A stretch of DNA of 64,000 nucleotides, taken from Billgrantia tianxiuensis. Lineage in GTDB: Bacteria; Pseudomonadota; Gammaproteobacteria; Pseudomonadales; Halomonadaceae. Shown piece after piece: positions 25,958 through 34,830 of this stretch (within the stretch, counting starts at the first letter, position 1; each line of letters starts with the position of its first letter). Location: NCBI RefSeq assembly GCF_009834345.1, contig NZ_CP035042.1, forward strand, positions 4,898,001-4,962,000. The letters run 5' to 3'. The notes under the pieces are model-generated. The model was not told the origin of the DNA. It saw nothing but the letters and a program-made list of their open reading frames with translations, and did no database searches. The translations under genes were made by a program, and so were the position numbers.

Positions 25958-26904
25958 TCGCCGCCCCCCGAAGCGCTCTCGAGGGAGGGCGCTTCGGCGC
26001 CACGGAAGGCCTGCATCCAGCGCTGCAGGTGGCGCAGCAGCAGCACGCTGGCCTTGGGCTGCTGGCGCCCAATGCGGGTGACCATGTGCGCTTGGGAACG
26101 CAGGAACAGGGGGTCGTCGACCGGACGCGCCACCAGCGTTCCCGCTTCGAGATCGCGGGCCACGGCAAAGGCCGGCAGCAGGGTGATGCCCATGCCGCTG
26201 CGCACGTACTGCGCCAACACCGCCATGGAGTTGGTATTCATGCTCATGCGCGGACGCAGCCGCGCCTGGTGAAAGGCCTGGTCGACCATCTGCCGCACCT
26301 GGTGGCTGGGATCCCACATCGCCATCGGCTCCTCGCTCAGTTGAGCCAGGGTCAGGGGCTCCGTCTCTTCGGCCAGCGGATGCTCGGGCGGCAGGATGGC
26401 CATCAGCGGCTGCGGGCTCGAGACCCAGAAGCGCAGCTGGTGGTGGGTACGTTCATGAAACATCAGGCCGATATGGGCCTGTTCATCGATGATCGCCTCG
26501 ATGATGCCGGAGGTGCCGGCCAGGTGAATGTCGAGCTGGATACCGGTATAGCGTTCGGTGAACTCGCGCAGCGGCTTGGCGATCAGGTCGCCGACGAAAC
26601 CTTCGCCCACCACCAGTGACACGGTGCCGGTCTCCAGCCGCTGGTAGGCCTCCAGCGAGGCGATGAAGCTCTCGTCGAGGGCGCCGCGCCGCTCGCAGTA
26701 TTCCAGCAGCATCTCGCCCACCGGGGTAGGACGGATGCCGCTGCGCTTGCGCTCCAGCAGGGTAGCCCCCAGCGCCTCTTCGAGCAGGTTGAGTTGCCGG
26801 CTCACCGCCGAGGGGGCGATGTCGAGCCGCGCGGCAGCCTGGCGTACCGAGCCGGACTCGAGGGTGACACGAAAATAGACCAGCCGCTGGTGGGGAATGT
26901 CCAC
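25936..26904 (-). CDS. LysR-family transcriptional regulator
   Basis: A 322-residue LysR regulator. The winged helix-turn-helix is at residues 5-65 (FRVTLESGSVRQAAARLDIA, AVSRQLNLLEEALGATLLER), followed by a type 2 periplasmic-binding-like effector domain. It lies convergent to, and overlapping, the last gene of the DUF3100 operon; the usual divergent arrangement is absent, so a role in controlling that operon is plausible but indirect. The C-terminal tail after residue 300 (SLESASGGGDQPTPLP) is low complexity and may reflect read-through from overlap evolution. Confidence 0.85.
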   Translation of the reverse strand: MDIPHQRLVYFRVTLESGSVRQAAARLDIAPSAVSRQLNLLEEALGATLLERKRSGIRPTPVGEMLLEYCERRGALDESFIASLEAYQRLETGTVSLVVGEGFVGDLIAKPLREFTERYTGIQLDIHLAGTSGIIEAIIDEQAHIGLMFHERTHHQLRFWVSSPQPLMAILPPEHPLAEETEPLTLAQLSEEPMAMWDPSHQVRQMVDQAFHQARLRPRMSMNTNSMAVLAQYVRSGMGITLLPAFAVARDLEAGTLVARPVDDPLFLRSQAHMVTRIGRQQPKASVLLLRHLQRWMQAFRGAEAPSLESASGGGDQPTPLP

Positions 26905-26939
26905 GTCACGTCACGCCGTGAAAGTCTGTCGGGAGGCGG

Positions 26940-27296
26940 TCAAAGCTGCTTGAGCAGCTTCTGCAATTTCTTCAGATCGGCCGAGTCGCCCACCAGGCGT
27001 ACCTGACCTGCCATCATGCCGTCGAGAAAGGCCTGCTGGGTCGGCTTGCGCAGCACGCGAATGGCGCTGGCGGAATCGGCGAAGCGCAGCTCGAGGTCGA
27101 GATCCACCGGCAGTCCCGCCCCGGTCTGGATCGCCTGTGGCGACATGCGGTAGTGCCGCGCGATGGAGAGATCTTCGGTGGCGATCCCCCAGTCGAGCCG
27201 CCGCGCGTCGGTGAGGGCCTGGCGGAAACCCGGCTTGCGACGCAGGGCTCGCTTGAGCATCACCCCCAACAGCCACAGCATCAGTCGCAGCTTCAT
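26940..27296 (-). CDS. Small hypothetical protein, SCP2-like
   Basis: A 118-residue protein with a hydrophobic/basic N-terminus (LMLWLLGVMLKRALRRK) that may be membrane-associated, and a C-terminal region (LRFADSASAIRVLRKPTQQA, FLDGMMAGQVRLVGDSADL) that resembles an SCP2 sterol-carrier-like fold. A lipid- or quinone-binding role would be a guess. It lies between a LysR gene and the HU gene on the same strand. Confidence 0.55.
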   Translation of the reverse strand: MKLRLMLWLLGVMLKRALRRKPGFRQALTDARRLDWGIATEDLSIARHYRMSPQAIQTGAGLPVDLDLELRFADSASAIRVLRKPTQQAFLDGMMAGQVRLVGDSADLKKLQKLLKQL

Positions 27297-27377
27297 GTCG
27301 AATCCGATTCGAGCGAGGGAATGAGGTATCGCGGCCTGACGGGACAGGCCGCGCCACGAGAGGAACCGCTGACAGGA

Positions 27378-27656
27378 TCAGCGCTTGCCGACGGCGTCCT
27401 TGAGCCCCTTGCCCGGCTTGAAGGCAACGGTCTTGCTGGCCGGAATGGCCAGCGGCTGGCCGGTCTGCGGGTTCTTGCCGGTACGTGCGGCACGCTCGCG
27501 CACGGTGAAGGTACCAAACCCGATCAGTGAAACGTCTTGCCCCTGGGCCACGCTGCCGGTGATCTCGTCGAGGATGACGTTGAGCACCTGGCTGGCCTTG
27601 TCTTTCGAAAGTTCTGCGCGTTCGGCAATTGCCGCAGCAAGTTCTGGCTTACGCAT
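27378..27656 (-). CDS. hupB: HU family DNA-binding protein
   Basis: A 92-residue nucleoid protein that bends DNA as a dimer. It begins MRKPELAAAIAERAELSK and carries the DNA-binding arm VRERAARTGKNPQTGQPLAI and the end AFKPGKGLKDAVGKR. AGGAGGG precedes the chosen ATG; an upstream in-frame ATG would add 19 residues with no support. The position next to rubredoxin reductase matches the HU-like gene of Pseudomonas. The 212-bp gap upstream holds its promoter region, but I could not pick a convincing -10/-35. Confidence 0.93.
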   Translation of the reverse strand: MRKPELAAAIAERAELSKDKASQVLNVILDEITGSVAQGQDVSLIGFGTFTVRERAARTGKNPQTGQPLAIPASKTVAFKPGKGLKDAVGKR

Positions 27657-27868
27657 AAAGCCCTCCTGGTATTGGCTATGTCCCGGCACCGATGCCGGTG
27701 AGTTGTTATTCATCGATGGTCACGCTCGTGCCGCCTGTCACTTCCCCGGGAGAGCCCCGTTCCCTTTGTTTGGGTTCTTCTGTTTTGGGTCTTCCCTTGC
27801 TCTTGAAGCGTCAAGCGAGCTGACATTCGTTTGGCACGGCAAAAAAACCGGCCGAAACGTTGACGTCA

Positions 27869-29029
27869 CTAGCCTAGCAACGGCGGCGCCGCTCGCGCCA
27901 GCTCAACTTTCCGCTTCACGCACGCTCCTGTCAACGCAAAACCGAGCAAACGTTCGTCTACGTCCTCGGCGAGAGCAGCCAGATCACCTCCTTCACCCTC
28001 GATCCGCCAGCGAGCCGGCGTCTGCAGCGGTGGCAGGGCCACCACCGGCAGCAGAGGGGTTTTCACCAGTACCGGCCAGGCGCCATAGCTCACTTGGGTA
28101 GGACTGCCGGCAAGCGTGCGCGCCAATGCCTTGGCGCTGGCCTGCAGCGGCTGGACATACATGGCGTTGACCCCAGCCACGCAGGCCACATCGCCCAACG
28201 CATGGATGCCAGGTGCCGAGGTTCGTAGGTAGCGGTCGACCTGGATCCCCGTTGGCCCTGCGGCCAGTCCGGCGGCCTGCGCCAGCTCGATGCGGGGACG
28301 CAGCCCCGTCGCTACCAGCATCAGGTCGGCCTCGAGCCGGCTGCCGTCGTCGAGTGCCACGCCGACATCGCTACCGACCCGTTCCAATCGCTCCACACCA
28401 CGCCCCAGGTGCAGGCTGATACCGGCCGCGGCAAAGGCTTCACCCAGCGCCCGCCCCAACGGCTCCGGCAGCAAACGCGGCAGTGGCGCCTGCTCCGGCG
28501 CCACCAGGCTAACCCGGTGGCCACCCGCCGCCAGGTCGTTGGCGAACTCGCTGCCCACCAGGCCGGCGCCGATGATGGCCACCCGGGCTCGCTGGCCGAA
28601 CGCCTCGAGCGCGGCATGGAAGTTACGATAGTCGTCCAGGTCGTTGATGCTGAAAACGCGGTCGGCAAGCGCCTCGGGGATGGCAAATGGCACGCTCGGG
28701 GCGGCACCGGTAGCCAGCACCAGTTCACCGTAGGCCAGGCGCTCTTCACCGATGTGCAGGCAACGCTCCTGCGCGTCGATGGCGTCGACCCGGGTATGGG
28801 TACGTACCACCGCGCCCAGCTGAGCGGCTACCTCCAGCGCCGAGCGTGCCGCCAGCTTCTCGGGGGCCAGGCGCTTGGCGAAACCGGTGGAGAGCAGCGG
28901 CTTGGAATAGTCGTCGCCGCTATCGGCCGTAATCAGCGTCACGGGGCAGTCGGCATCCAGCATGCGCAACTGCTTGAGCAGGCCGATGCCCGCCATCCCG
29001 GAACCGATGATAGTGAGAGGTGCGCTCAT
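27869..29029 (-). CDS. rubB: FAD-dependent oxidoreductase, rubredoxin reductase-like
   Basis: A 386-residue NAD(P)H/FAD oxidoreductase. The FAD motif TIIGSGMAGIGLLKQLR is at the N-terminus, KPLLSTGFAK is typical of rubredoxin-NAD+ reductases, the NAD(P)-binding motif is VAIIGAGLVGSEFANDLAAGG, and the second FAD motif APGIHALGDVACVAG. It passes electrons from NAD(P)H to rubredoxin, used in alkane hydroxylation or oxygen detoxification. In Pseudomonas rubredoxin genes are adjacent, but no rubredoxin lies within this window, so the partner is elsewhere or the function differs. Confidence 0.85.
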   Translation of the reverse strand: MSAPLTIIGSGMAGIGLLKQLRMLDADCPVTLITADSGDDYSKPLLSTGFAKRLAPEKLAARSALEVAAQLGAVVRTHTRVDAIDAQERCLHIGEERLAYGELVLATGAAPSVPFAIPEALADRVFSINDLDDYRNFHAALEAFGQRARVAIIGAGLVGSEFANDLAAGGHRVSLVAPEQAPLPRLLPEPLGRALGEAFAAAGISLHLGRGVERLERVGSDVGVALDDGSRLEADLMLVATGLRPRIELAQAAGLAAGPTGIQVDRYLRTSAPGIHALGDVACVAGVNAMYVQPLQASAKALARTLAGSPTQVSYGAWPVLVKTPLLPVVALPPLQTPARWRIEGEGGDLAALAEDVDERLLGFALTGACVKRKVELARAAPPLLG

Positions 29030-29142
29030 GGGCCTCCTTGGAAAACGCTGTCCATACCACGGGCGAAACGCTGCATGGCGCGCGCAAGTGCGTCAGGACC
29101 GCATGTTACACTATGCGCCCCATATTCGACCCGGAGGTGCCG

Positions 29143-29700
29143 GTGACCCGGAACGACACGGAGCGCCACGCCAAGCCCCCTCGCGCTCCCATCTGGCGCC
29201 CCTTGGCCGCAAGCCAACCCGCGATGAGTCCGGCCTGGTGGGCCTGGGTGGCCACGCGGGATTCGCTCACCGCCCGGCTGATCGACGCCGGGGCGGGGCG
29301 TTCCTTCCGCGTACGCCTGCTCGCCCAGCGCCTGGGCAAGCCAAGCCTCGACGAAGCCCAAGCCCTGGGCCAGCCCCATGGCCGCCTTGCCTGGCTGCGG
29401 GAAGTGGCACTATGTCTCGACGAACGCCCCTGGGTGGTGGCGCGCTCGGTGGCGCCGCTGGCACAGCTGCGCGGCCAACGCCTCGAGCGGCTGGGCGAGC
29501 GTTCGCTGGGCAGCTGGCTGTTTCGTCAACCCGACCTGGAGCGTAGCCCCATCGAGGTCACCGCCGCTCCGGCCCCCTTCCATCCGCTGGACGGCCCCTG
29601 GGGGCGTCGTTCGGTGTTTCGTCACGGCCGTTTCGCGGTACTGGTGCAGGAGTTCTTCCTCGACCAGATGGCGGATGATCTGGCGCTGCCATCGCGTTAG
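29143..29700 (+). CDS. ubiC: Chorismate lyase
   Basis: A 185-residue chorismate-pyruvate lyase, the first committed step of ubiquinone synthesis, giving 4-hydroxybenzoate. The family pattern is visible: WRPL near the start, DSLTARLIDAGAGRSFRVRL, RSVAPLAQLRGQRLERLGER, GRRSVFRHGRFAVLVQEFFL. The start is a GTG with GGAGG upstream; in-frame ATGs further upstream overlap a -10-like TACACT (29107-29112) or the divergent rubB start and would give unusual N-termini. It is followed 29 bases later by ubiA, the next pathway enzyme. Confidence 0.9.
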   Translation: MTRNDTERHAKPPRAPIWRPLAASQPAMSPAWWAWVATRDSLTARLIDAGAGRSFRVRLLAQRLGKPSLDEAQALGQPHGRLAWLREVALCLDERPWVVARSVAPLAQLRGQRLERLGERSLGSWLFRQPDLERSPIEVTAAPAPFHPLDGPWGRRSVFRHGRFAVLVQEFFLDQMADDLALPSR

Positions 29701-29729
29701 GATGAGCGCGATCGTTTGAGGAGAACACG

Positions 29730-30623
29730 ATGGATCGCTCCCTGATGCGCCCCAAGGGGCTTGCCCGCCTGCCGGACTTCCTGCACCTGATGCGGCTGGA
29801 TCGCCCCATCGGCACCTGGCTGCTGATGTGGCCCACGCTGTGGGCCCTGTGGGTGGCCGCCGCCGGGGTTCCCGAGCGCCACCTGCTGCTAATCTTCGTC
29901 GCCGGGGTCTACCTGATGCGCGCCGCCGGCTGCGTGATCAACGACTACGCCGACCGCCACTTCGACGGCCACGTCAAGCGCACCCGAAACCGGCCTCTGG
30001 CGACCGGGCGTATCAGCGAGCGAGAGGCCAAGGCCCTGTTCGCCACCCTGGTCGCCTCGGCCTTCGTGCTGGTGCTGTTCACCAACCTGTTCACCATCCT
30101 GCTCTCGCTGGTGGGAGTGGCGCTGGCCTTCGTCTACCCGTTCATGAAGCGCTATACCCACCTGCCGCAGCTGTTCCTCGGCGCCGCCTTCTCCTGGGCG
30201 ATCCCGATGGCTTTCGGTGCGGTGCTGGGGGACGTGCCCCTCGAGGCGTGGCTGCTGTTCGCCGCCAACGTGGCCTGGACGGTGGCCTACGACACCGAGT
30301 ACGCCATGGTCGACCGCGACGACGACCTCAAGATCGGTATCAAGTCCACCGCCGTGCTGTTGGGCCGTGCCGACAAGGCGGCCATCGGAGTGCTGCAGCT
30401 GGTCACCCTGGGCCTGCTGGGCTGGGTCGGGCTGCGCCTCGAGCTGGGCGTGTTCTTCTGGCTGGGACTGGCGGGCATGGCCGCGACCTTCCTCTATCAG
30501 CAGTTCCTGATCCGCCATCGTGAGCGCGATCGCTGTTTCCAGGCCTTCCTCAACAATCACTGGGCGGGGCTGCTGGTATTCGCTGGCATCTGCCTGAGCC
30601 TGTGGCCCCCGGTCGGGATCTAG
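29730..30623 (+). CDS. ubiA: 4-hydroxybenzoate octaprenyltransferase
   Basis: A 297-residue inner-membrane prenyltransferase that attaches the polyprenyl tail to 4-hydroxybenzoate. Eight or nine helices surround the two aspartate-rich motifs: [20 protein letters not shown] and [20 protein letters not shown], which bind magnesium and the prenyl diphosphate. It lies directly after ubiC in the usual order ubiC-ubiA. Confidence 0.96.
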   Translation: MDRSLMRPKGLARLPDFLHLMRLDRPIGTWLLMWPTLWALWVAAAGVPERHLLLIFVAGVYLMRAAGCVINDYADRHFDGHVKRTRNRPLATGRISEREAKALFATLVASAFVLVLFTNLFTILLSLVGVALAFVYPFMKRYTHLPQLFLGAAFSWAIPMAFGAVLGDVPLEAWLLFAANVAWTVAYDTEYAMVDRDDDLKIGIKSTAVLLGRADKAAIGVLQLVTLGLLGWVGLRLELGVFFWLGLAGMAATFLYQQFLIRHRERDRCFQAFLNNHWAGLLVFAGICLSLWPPVGI

Positions 30624-30639
30624 CCCGGCTATGGCGGCA

Positions 30640-30690
30640 TTGTCATCCAAGTGTCATGATGACGTGGTGAGATCGTCACCGACCCGTCAC
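30640..30690 (+). promoter_or_regulatory. Two tandem Pho boxes upstream of phoB
   Basis: Box 1 is TTGTCAT-CCAA-GTGTCAT (30640-30657), two 7-bp half-sites with 4-bp spacing close to the consensus CTGTCAT-N4-CTGTCAT. Box 2 is TCGTCAC-CGAC-CCGTCAC (30673-30690), weaker but with the same 7-4-7 layout. Both lie 20-70 bp before the phoB start and predict autoregulation by PhoB. Confidence 0.75.
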
Positions 30691-30708
30691 TGACCGCGAG
30701 GCTTCGGG

Positions 30709-31398
30709 ATGACCGCCAAGACCGTTCTGATCGTCGATGACGAAGCGCCGATCCGCGAGATGATCGCGGTGGCGCTGGAGATGGCCGACTATCGGGTGCT
30801 GGAGGCTGCCAACGCGCAGAGCGCCCACAGCATGATCGTCGACAACCAGCCCGACCTGCTGTTGCTCGACTGGATGATGCCCGGCACCAGCGGCATCGAG
30901 CTGGCACGCCGGCTCAAGCGCGAGGAAGCCACCCGCGAACTGCCGATCATCATGCTCACCGCCAAGAGTGAAGAGGACAACAAGATCCAGGGCCTCGAGG
31001 CTGGCGCCGACGACTACATCACCAAACCCTTCTCACCGCGTGAACTGGTGGCCCGGCTCAAGGCTGTACTGCGGCGCACCACGCCCAAGGGAGTCGAGGA
31101 GCCGGTAGAGGTGGACGGCCTGGTACTCGACCCGGTCAGCCATCGCGTCAGTGCCGATGGCAAGGCGCTGGAGATGGGCCCCACCGAGTACCGTCTGCTG
31201 CAGTTCTTCATGACGCACCAGGAGCGTGCCTATACCCGCAGCCAGTTGCTCGACCAGGTATGGGGCGGCAACGTCTATGTCGAGGAGCGTACCGTGGACG
31301 TGCATATCCGCCGCCTGCGCAAGGCCCTGGGCGATGCCCACCAGCATCTGGTCCAGACCGTTCGCGGCACCGGCTATCGATTCTCCAACAAGGTCTGA
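30709..31398 (+). CDS. phoB: Phosphate regulon response regulator PhoB
   Basis: A 229-residue OmpR-family regulator. The receiver has [10 protein letters not shown], phosphoacceptor Asp in [12 protein letters not shown] (near residue 53) and Lys in [13 protein letters not shown]. The C-terminal winged helix includes [20 protein letters not shown] and [20 protein letters not shown], which contact the Pho box. Tandem Pho boxes upstream imply self-activation. phoR follows after two bases. In many bacteria phoBR adjoins pst; here the pst genes lie about 9 kb away beyond a pyrimidine-catabolism island. Confidence 0.97.
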   Translation: MTAKTVLIVDDEAPIREMIAVALEMADYRVLEAANAQSAHSMIVDNQPDLLLLDWMMPGTSGIELARRLKREEATRELPIIMLTAKSEEDNKIQGLEAGADDYITKPFSPRELVARLKAVLRRTTPKGVEEPVEVDGLVLDPVSHRVSADGKALEMGPTEYRLLQFFMTHQERAYTRSQLLDQVWGGNVYVEERTVDVHIRRLRKALGDAHQHLVQTVRGTGYRFSNKV

Positions 31399-31400
31399 CG

Positions 31401-32705
31401 TTGCGCCCCTGGAGCCATGAACTCTGGCGCCTTGGCCTGCTCGCCGCCGCCGGCGCCCTGTTCGGCTGGCTGCTGGGCGCTCCCGGGCTCGGGCTCGCCG
31501 CCGGCCTCGCCTTGCGCCTGGCCTATCACCTGCAGCAGCTCCACGCCCTGCGCCGCTGGCTCGCGCGCAACCCCCACAGCGAACCGCCCGCGGCCACCGG
31601 ACTGTGGGGCGAGCTGTTCGACCGTCTTTACCGCTACCAGAAGGGCCAGCGGCATACCCAGCATCGCCTGCAGGCAACCCTGAAGCGCATCCAGGAATCC
31701 TCCGAAGCGATGCGCGACAGCGTGGTAATGCTCGACCAGCATGGCGACCTCGAGTGGTGGAACAGCGCCGCCGAGCGCATGCTGGGCCTCAAGGCCGCCC
31801 ATGACCGCGGCCAGCACATCACCAACCTGGTGCGCGACCCGCGCTTCGTCGCTTACTTCAACGCCCGCGATTATCGCGAGCCGTTGACGCTCCCCTCGCC
31901 GGTGGACGAACGCATGGTGCTGCAGTTCCAGATCACGCTCTACGGCGACGACGAGCGCCTGGTGATGGCACGCGACATCACCCGACTGCATCGCCTGGAG
32001 GAGATGCGCCGCGATTTCGTCGCTAACGTCTCCCATGAGCTGCGCACGCCATTGACGGTATTGGCCGGCTACCTCGAGACCTACGTCACCTATGCCGAGC
32101 AGCTGCCGCCACGGCTCGCTCAGGGGCTTTCTCGCATGCAGGAGCAGACGACCCGCATGCAAAACCTGGTCAACGACCTGCTGCTGCTGTCACGCCTGGA
32201 GATCGACCGCGGCGGCGAGGACCATTTGCCGCTGGCCATGGCCACGCTGCTGGAAGAAGTACGCCGCGACGCCGAGGCGCTGGCGGCCGGCCGCCAGCAG
32301 ATCCGCGTGGAGCTCGAGGAGAAGCGCCGCCTGCTCGGCAGCGACAGCGAGATCCACAGCGCGCTGTCCAACCTGGCCTCCAACGCGGTGCGCTACACCC
32401 CCGAAGGCAGCCACATCGTGCTGCGCTGGAAACCGCACCCCAAGGGCGCCTGCCTGGAAGTGGAGGATGACGGCGAGGGCATCGATCCGGTCCACATTCC
32501 GCGTCTCACCGAGCGCTTCTACCGGGTCGACAAGGGACGCAGCAGCGAAAGCGGGGGCACCGGGCTGGGGCTCGCCATCGTCAAGCACGTGCTGCTGCGC
32601 CACGACGCCTACCTGGAAATCGAATCCCACCCCGGCCAGGGCGCCCTGTTCCGCTGCGTGTTCCCCGCCTCCCGCCTGATGGCGACCGAGCTGGCCACCG
32701 GCTGA
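31401..32705 (+). CDS. phoR: Phosphate regulon sensor kinase PhoR
   Basis: A 434-residue sensor kinase. The N-terminus has one or two membrane helices (LGLLAAAGALFGWLLGAPGL), a PAS domain follows (about 95-200), then the HisKA phosphoacceptor NVSHELRTPLTVLAGYLET near residue 212 and the ATPase domain with NLASNAVRYTPEG, DDGEGIDP and GGTGLGLAIVKHVLLRH. The start is the TTG two bases after the phoB stop, with AAGG upstream; other in-frame starts lie within phoB. With low phosphate, signalled through PstSCAB-PhoU, it phosphorylates PhoB. Confidence 0.93.
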   Translation: MRPWSHELWRLGLLAAAGALFGWLLGAPGLGLAAGLALRLAYHLQQLHALRRWLARNPHSEPPAATGLWGELFDRLYRYQKGQRHTQHRLQATLKRIQESSEAMRDSVVMLDQHGDLEWWNSAAERMLGLKAAHDRGQHITNLVRDPRFVAYFNARDYREPLTLPSPVDERMVLQFQITLYGDDERLVMARDITRLHRLEEMRRDFVANVSHELRTPLTVLAGYLETYVTYAEQLPPRLAQGLSRMQEQTTRMQNLVNDLLLLSRLEIDRGGEDHLPLAMATLLEEVRRDAEALAAGRQQIRVELEEKRRLLGSDSEIHSALSNLASNAVRYTPEGSHIVLRWKPHPKGACLEVEDDGEGIDPVHIPRLTERFYRVDKGRSSESGGTGLGLAIVKHVLLRHDAYLEIESHPGQGALFRCVFPASRLMATELATG

Positions 32706-32837
32706 CGACTGTCGCTGTGCCCCATTCTTGTGTATGCTCTGTATTAGCAGGTTGTTTTTAAACCATTTTTCTCGTGTCCCGCCTGGCCGTACAGGCTGCG
32801 TCAACGACACGGCACGGGCACTGCAAGGGACTCCTGA

Positions 32838-33457
32838 ATGGCAAGGAAACAGGACGAGATCAGGCGTCAGAACAGGGAAAGAATCTTGCTTGCCGCCGAG
32901 TGCGTCTTCGCGGAAAAAGGCTATGCCGGGGCATCGATGGGCGACATCGCCAAGCTCGCCGAACTGCCCAAGTCCAACGTGCATTACTACTTCTCCACCA
33001 AGGAGGAGCTCTATCGCGAAGTGCTCCTGGAGCTCCTCGAGGTGTGGAAACAGGATGCCCTGTGCTTCGAACTCTACGACGACCCGCGCATCGTACTTGC
33101 CACTTATATTCGCGCAAAGATGCAGCACTCCCGCAGCCGTGCCCACGGCTCCAAGGTCTGGGCAGCCGAGGTGATGCAGGGCGCTCCCATTCTCAAGGAA
33201 GAGCTGCGCGAGAATCTCTACGAGTGGGCCAAGCTCAAGGAAGCCAAGATTCGTGAGTGGATCGAGAACGAGCGCATCCTGCCGGTGGAGCCCTCCTATC
33301 TGCTTTACATGATCTGGGCCTCGACCCAGCACTACGCCGATTTTAACTACCAGATTGCCCTGCTCAACGACGACCACCCCTCGACGACCTGCAGTTCGAG
33401 AAGGCGGTACAGACGGTTACCGCCGTGATCCTGCGTGGGATCGGCCTCTCCCCCTGA
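32838..33457 (+). pseudogene. TetR-family regulator of pyrimidine use (RutR-like), one frameshift
   Basis: An N-terminal TetR helix-turn-helix (RERILLAAECVFAEKGYAGA, GDIAKLAELPKSNVHYYF) is followed by a ligand domain like that of RutR, which senses pyrimidines. The frame breaks at CCCC 33377-33380; with five C it continues DDHPLDDLQFEKAVQTV and stops at 33455-33457, giving 206 residues. As written it stops early. An assembly error is likely. It is convergent with the preA-preT-hydA operon and next to it, supporting control of that operon. Confidence 0.8.
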
Positions 33458-33470
33458 GGGTCGAGGGAAC

Positions 33471-33495
33471 GGCGACACCTCCCGAAGGTGTCGCC
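33471..33495. terminator. Bidirectional terminator between the TetR gene and preA
   Basis: GGCGACACCT (33471-33480) and AGGTGTCGCC (33486-33495) form a perfect 10-bp stem with loop CCCGA between two convergent genes. Confidence 0.65.
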
Positions 33496-33502
33496 GACGA
33501 TG

Positions 33503-34830
33503 CTACAGGGCACTGGCGGCGCTCTTGCGGAACGGGTTGCGCGGGTCCTCCTCCCAGCTCATGTAGGGCTTGCCCGTTTGTTGCGGCAGCATGCTGATGC
33601 AGTCCTGCACTGGGCAGGTGATCTGGCACAGGTTGCAGCCCACGCACTCCTCCTCGATCACTTCGTAGCGCCGCGCACCGCCGGCATCGACCAGCTTGGC
33701 GATGGACTGGTGCGAGGTGTCCTCGCAGGCGATGTAGCAGCGCCCGCACTGGATGCACTTGTCCTGGTCGATATGGGCGATGGTCTTGAAGTTCATGTCG
33801 AGGTGCTTCCAGTCGGTGGTGTTGGCCACTGCCTGGCCGGAAAAAGCCTCGATCGAGCCGTAGCCCTTCTCCGCCATCCAGCGCGACAGGCCGTCCTTCA
33901 TTTCATCGACGATACGAAAGCCATGCAGCATGGCAGCGGTGCACACCTGCACGCTGCCGGCACCCAGCGCCAGGAACTCCGCCGCGTCGCGCCAGTTGGA
34001 CACCCCCCGATACCGGAAATCGGCAGGCTGCGAGTGGGCGCGTCGCGGGCAATTTCCGCCACCATGTTGAGCGCAATGGGTTTGACCGCGCTGCCGCAGT
34101 AGCCGCCGTGGGTGCTCTGGCTGCCGACGGTGGGGCGGGCCACCATGGCGTCCAGGTCGAGGCTGGTGATGGAGTTGATGGTGTTGATCAGCGATACCGC
34201 ATCGGCGCCACCGCGCAGGGCGGCCTGGGCCGGGGCGCGGATGTCGGTGATGTTGGGAGTCAACTTCACGATCACCGGCCTGGAGTAGTACTGCTTGCAC
34301 CAGCGGGTGACCCGTTCGATCAGGTCCGGGTTCTGCCCGACGGCGGCGCCCATACCGCGCTCCGGCATGCCGTGGGGGCAGCCTAGGTTGAGCTCGATGC
34401 CGTCGGCCCCGGTGGCCTCGACCAAGGGCAGGATGTGACGCCACGCGGCCTCCTCGCAGGGCACCATGAGCGACACGATCAGCGCGCGGTCGGGCCACGC
34501 CTTCTTGACCTCGGTGATCTCACGCAAATTGATGGCCAGCGAGCGGTCGGTGATCAGCTCGATGTTATTGAAGCCGAGCACTTCGCGGTTCTTGCCGAAA
34601 TGGGCCGAGTAGCGTGACGAGACGTTGACCGCGGGCGGATCCTCGCCGAGGGTCTTCCACACCACGCCGCCCCAGCCCGCCTCATAGGCCCGCACGACGT
34701 TGTAGGCCTTGTCGGTGGGCGGGGCAGACGCCAGCCAGAAGGGGTTCGGTGCCTTGATGCCGGCGAAGTCGACGGAGAGGTCGACGCCATTGACGAGTTC
34801 GCGGCTCGATTCATTGGTGAATGCGCTCAT
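33503..34830 (-). pseudogene. preA: Dihydropyrimidine dehydrogenase subunit PreA, one frameshift
   Basis: The FMN/iron-sulfur subunit that reduces uracil and thymine to dihydropyrimidines. The N-terminal dihydroorotate-dehydrogenase-like barrel contains LVEATGADGIELNLGCPHG, with the catalytic Cys in the NLGCPHG segment. The C-terminal part holds two 4Fe-4S clusters (CIQCGRCYIACEDT and CVGCNLCQITCPVQDC). The frame breaks at a run of six C, 34003-34008; with seven it reads SGIGGVSNWRDAAEF, the FMN phosphate site, and gives 442 residues. An assembly error is likely. Its start overlaps the preT stop (ATGA). Confidence 0.9.

Noticed and set aside
33503..34498. Separate genes for the two halves of preA (and likewise of the NSS transporter and FUSC protein)
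   Set aside because: The halves join into one family-length protein when a single base is added to a homopolymer, so they are one gene each.
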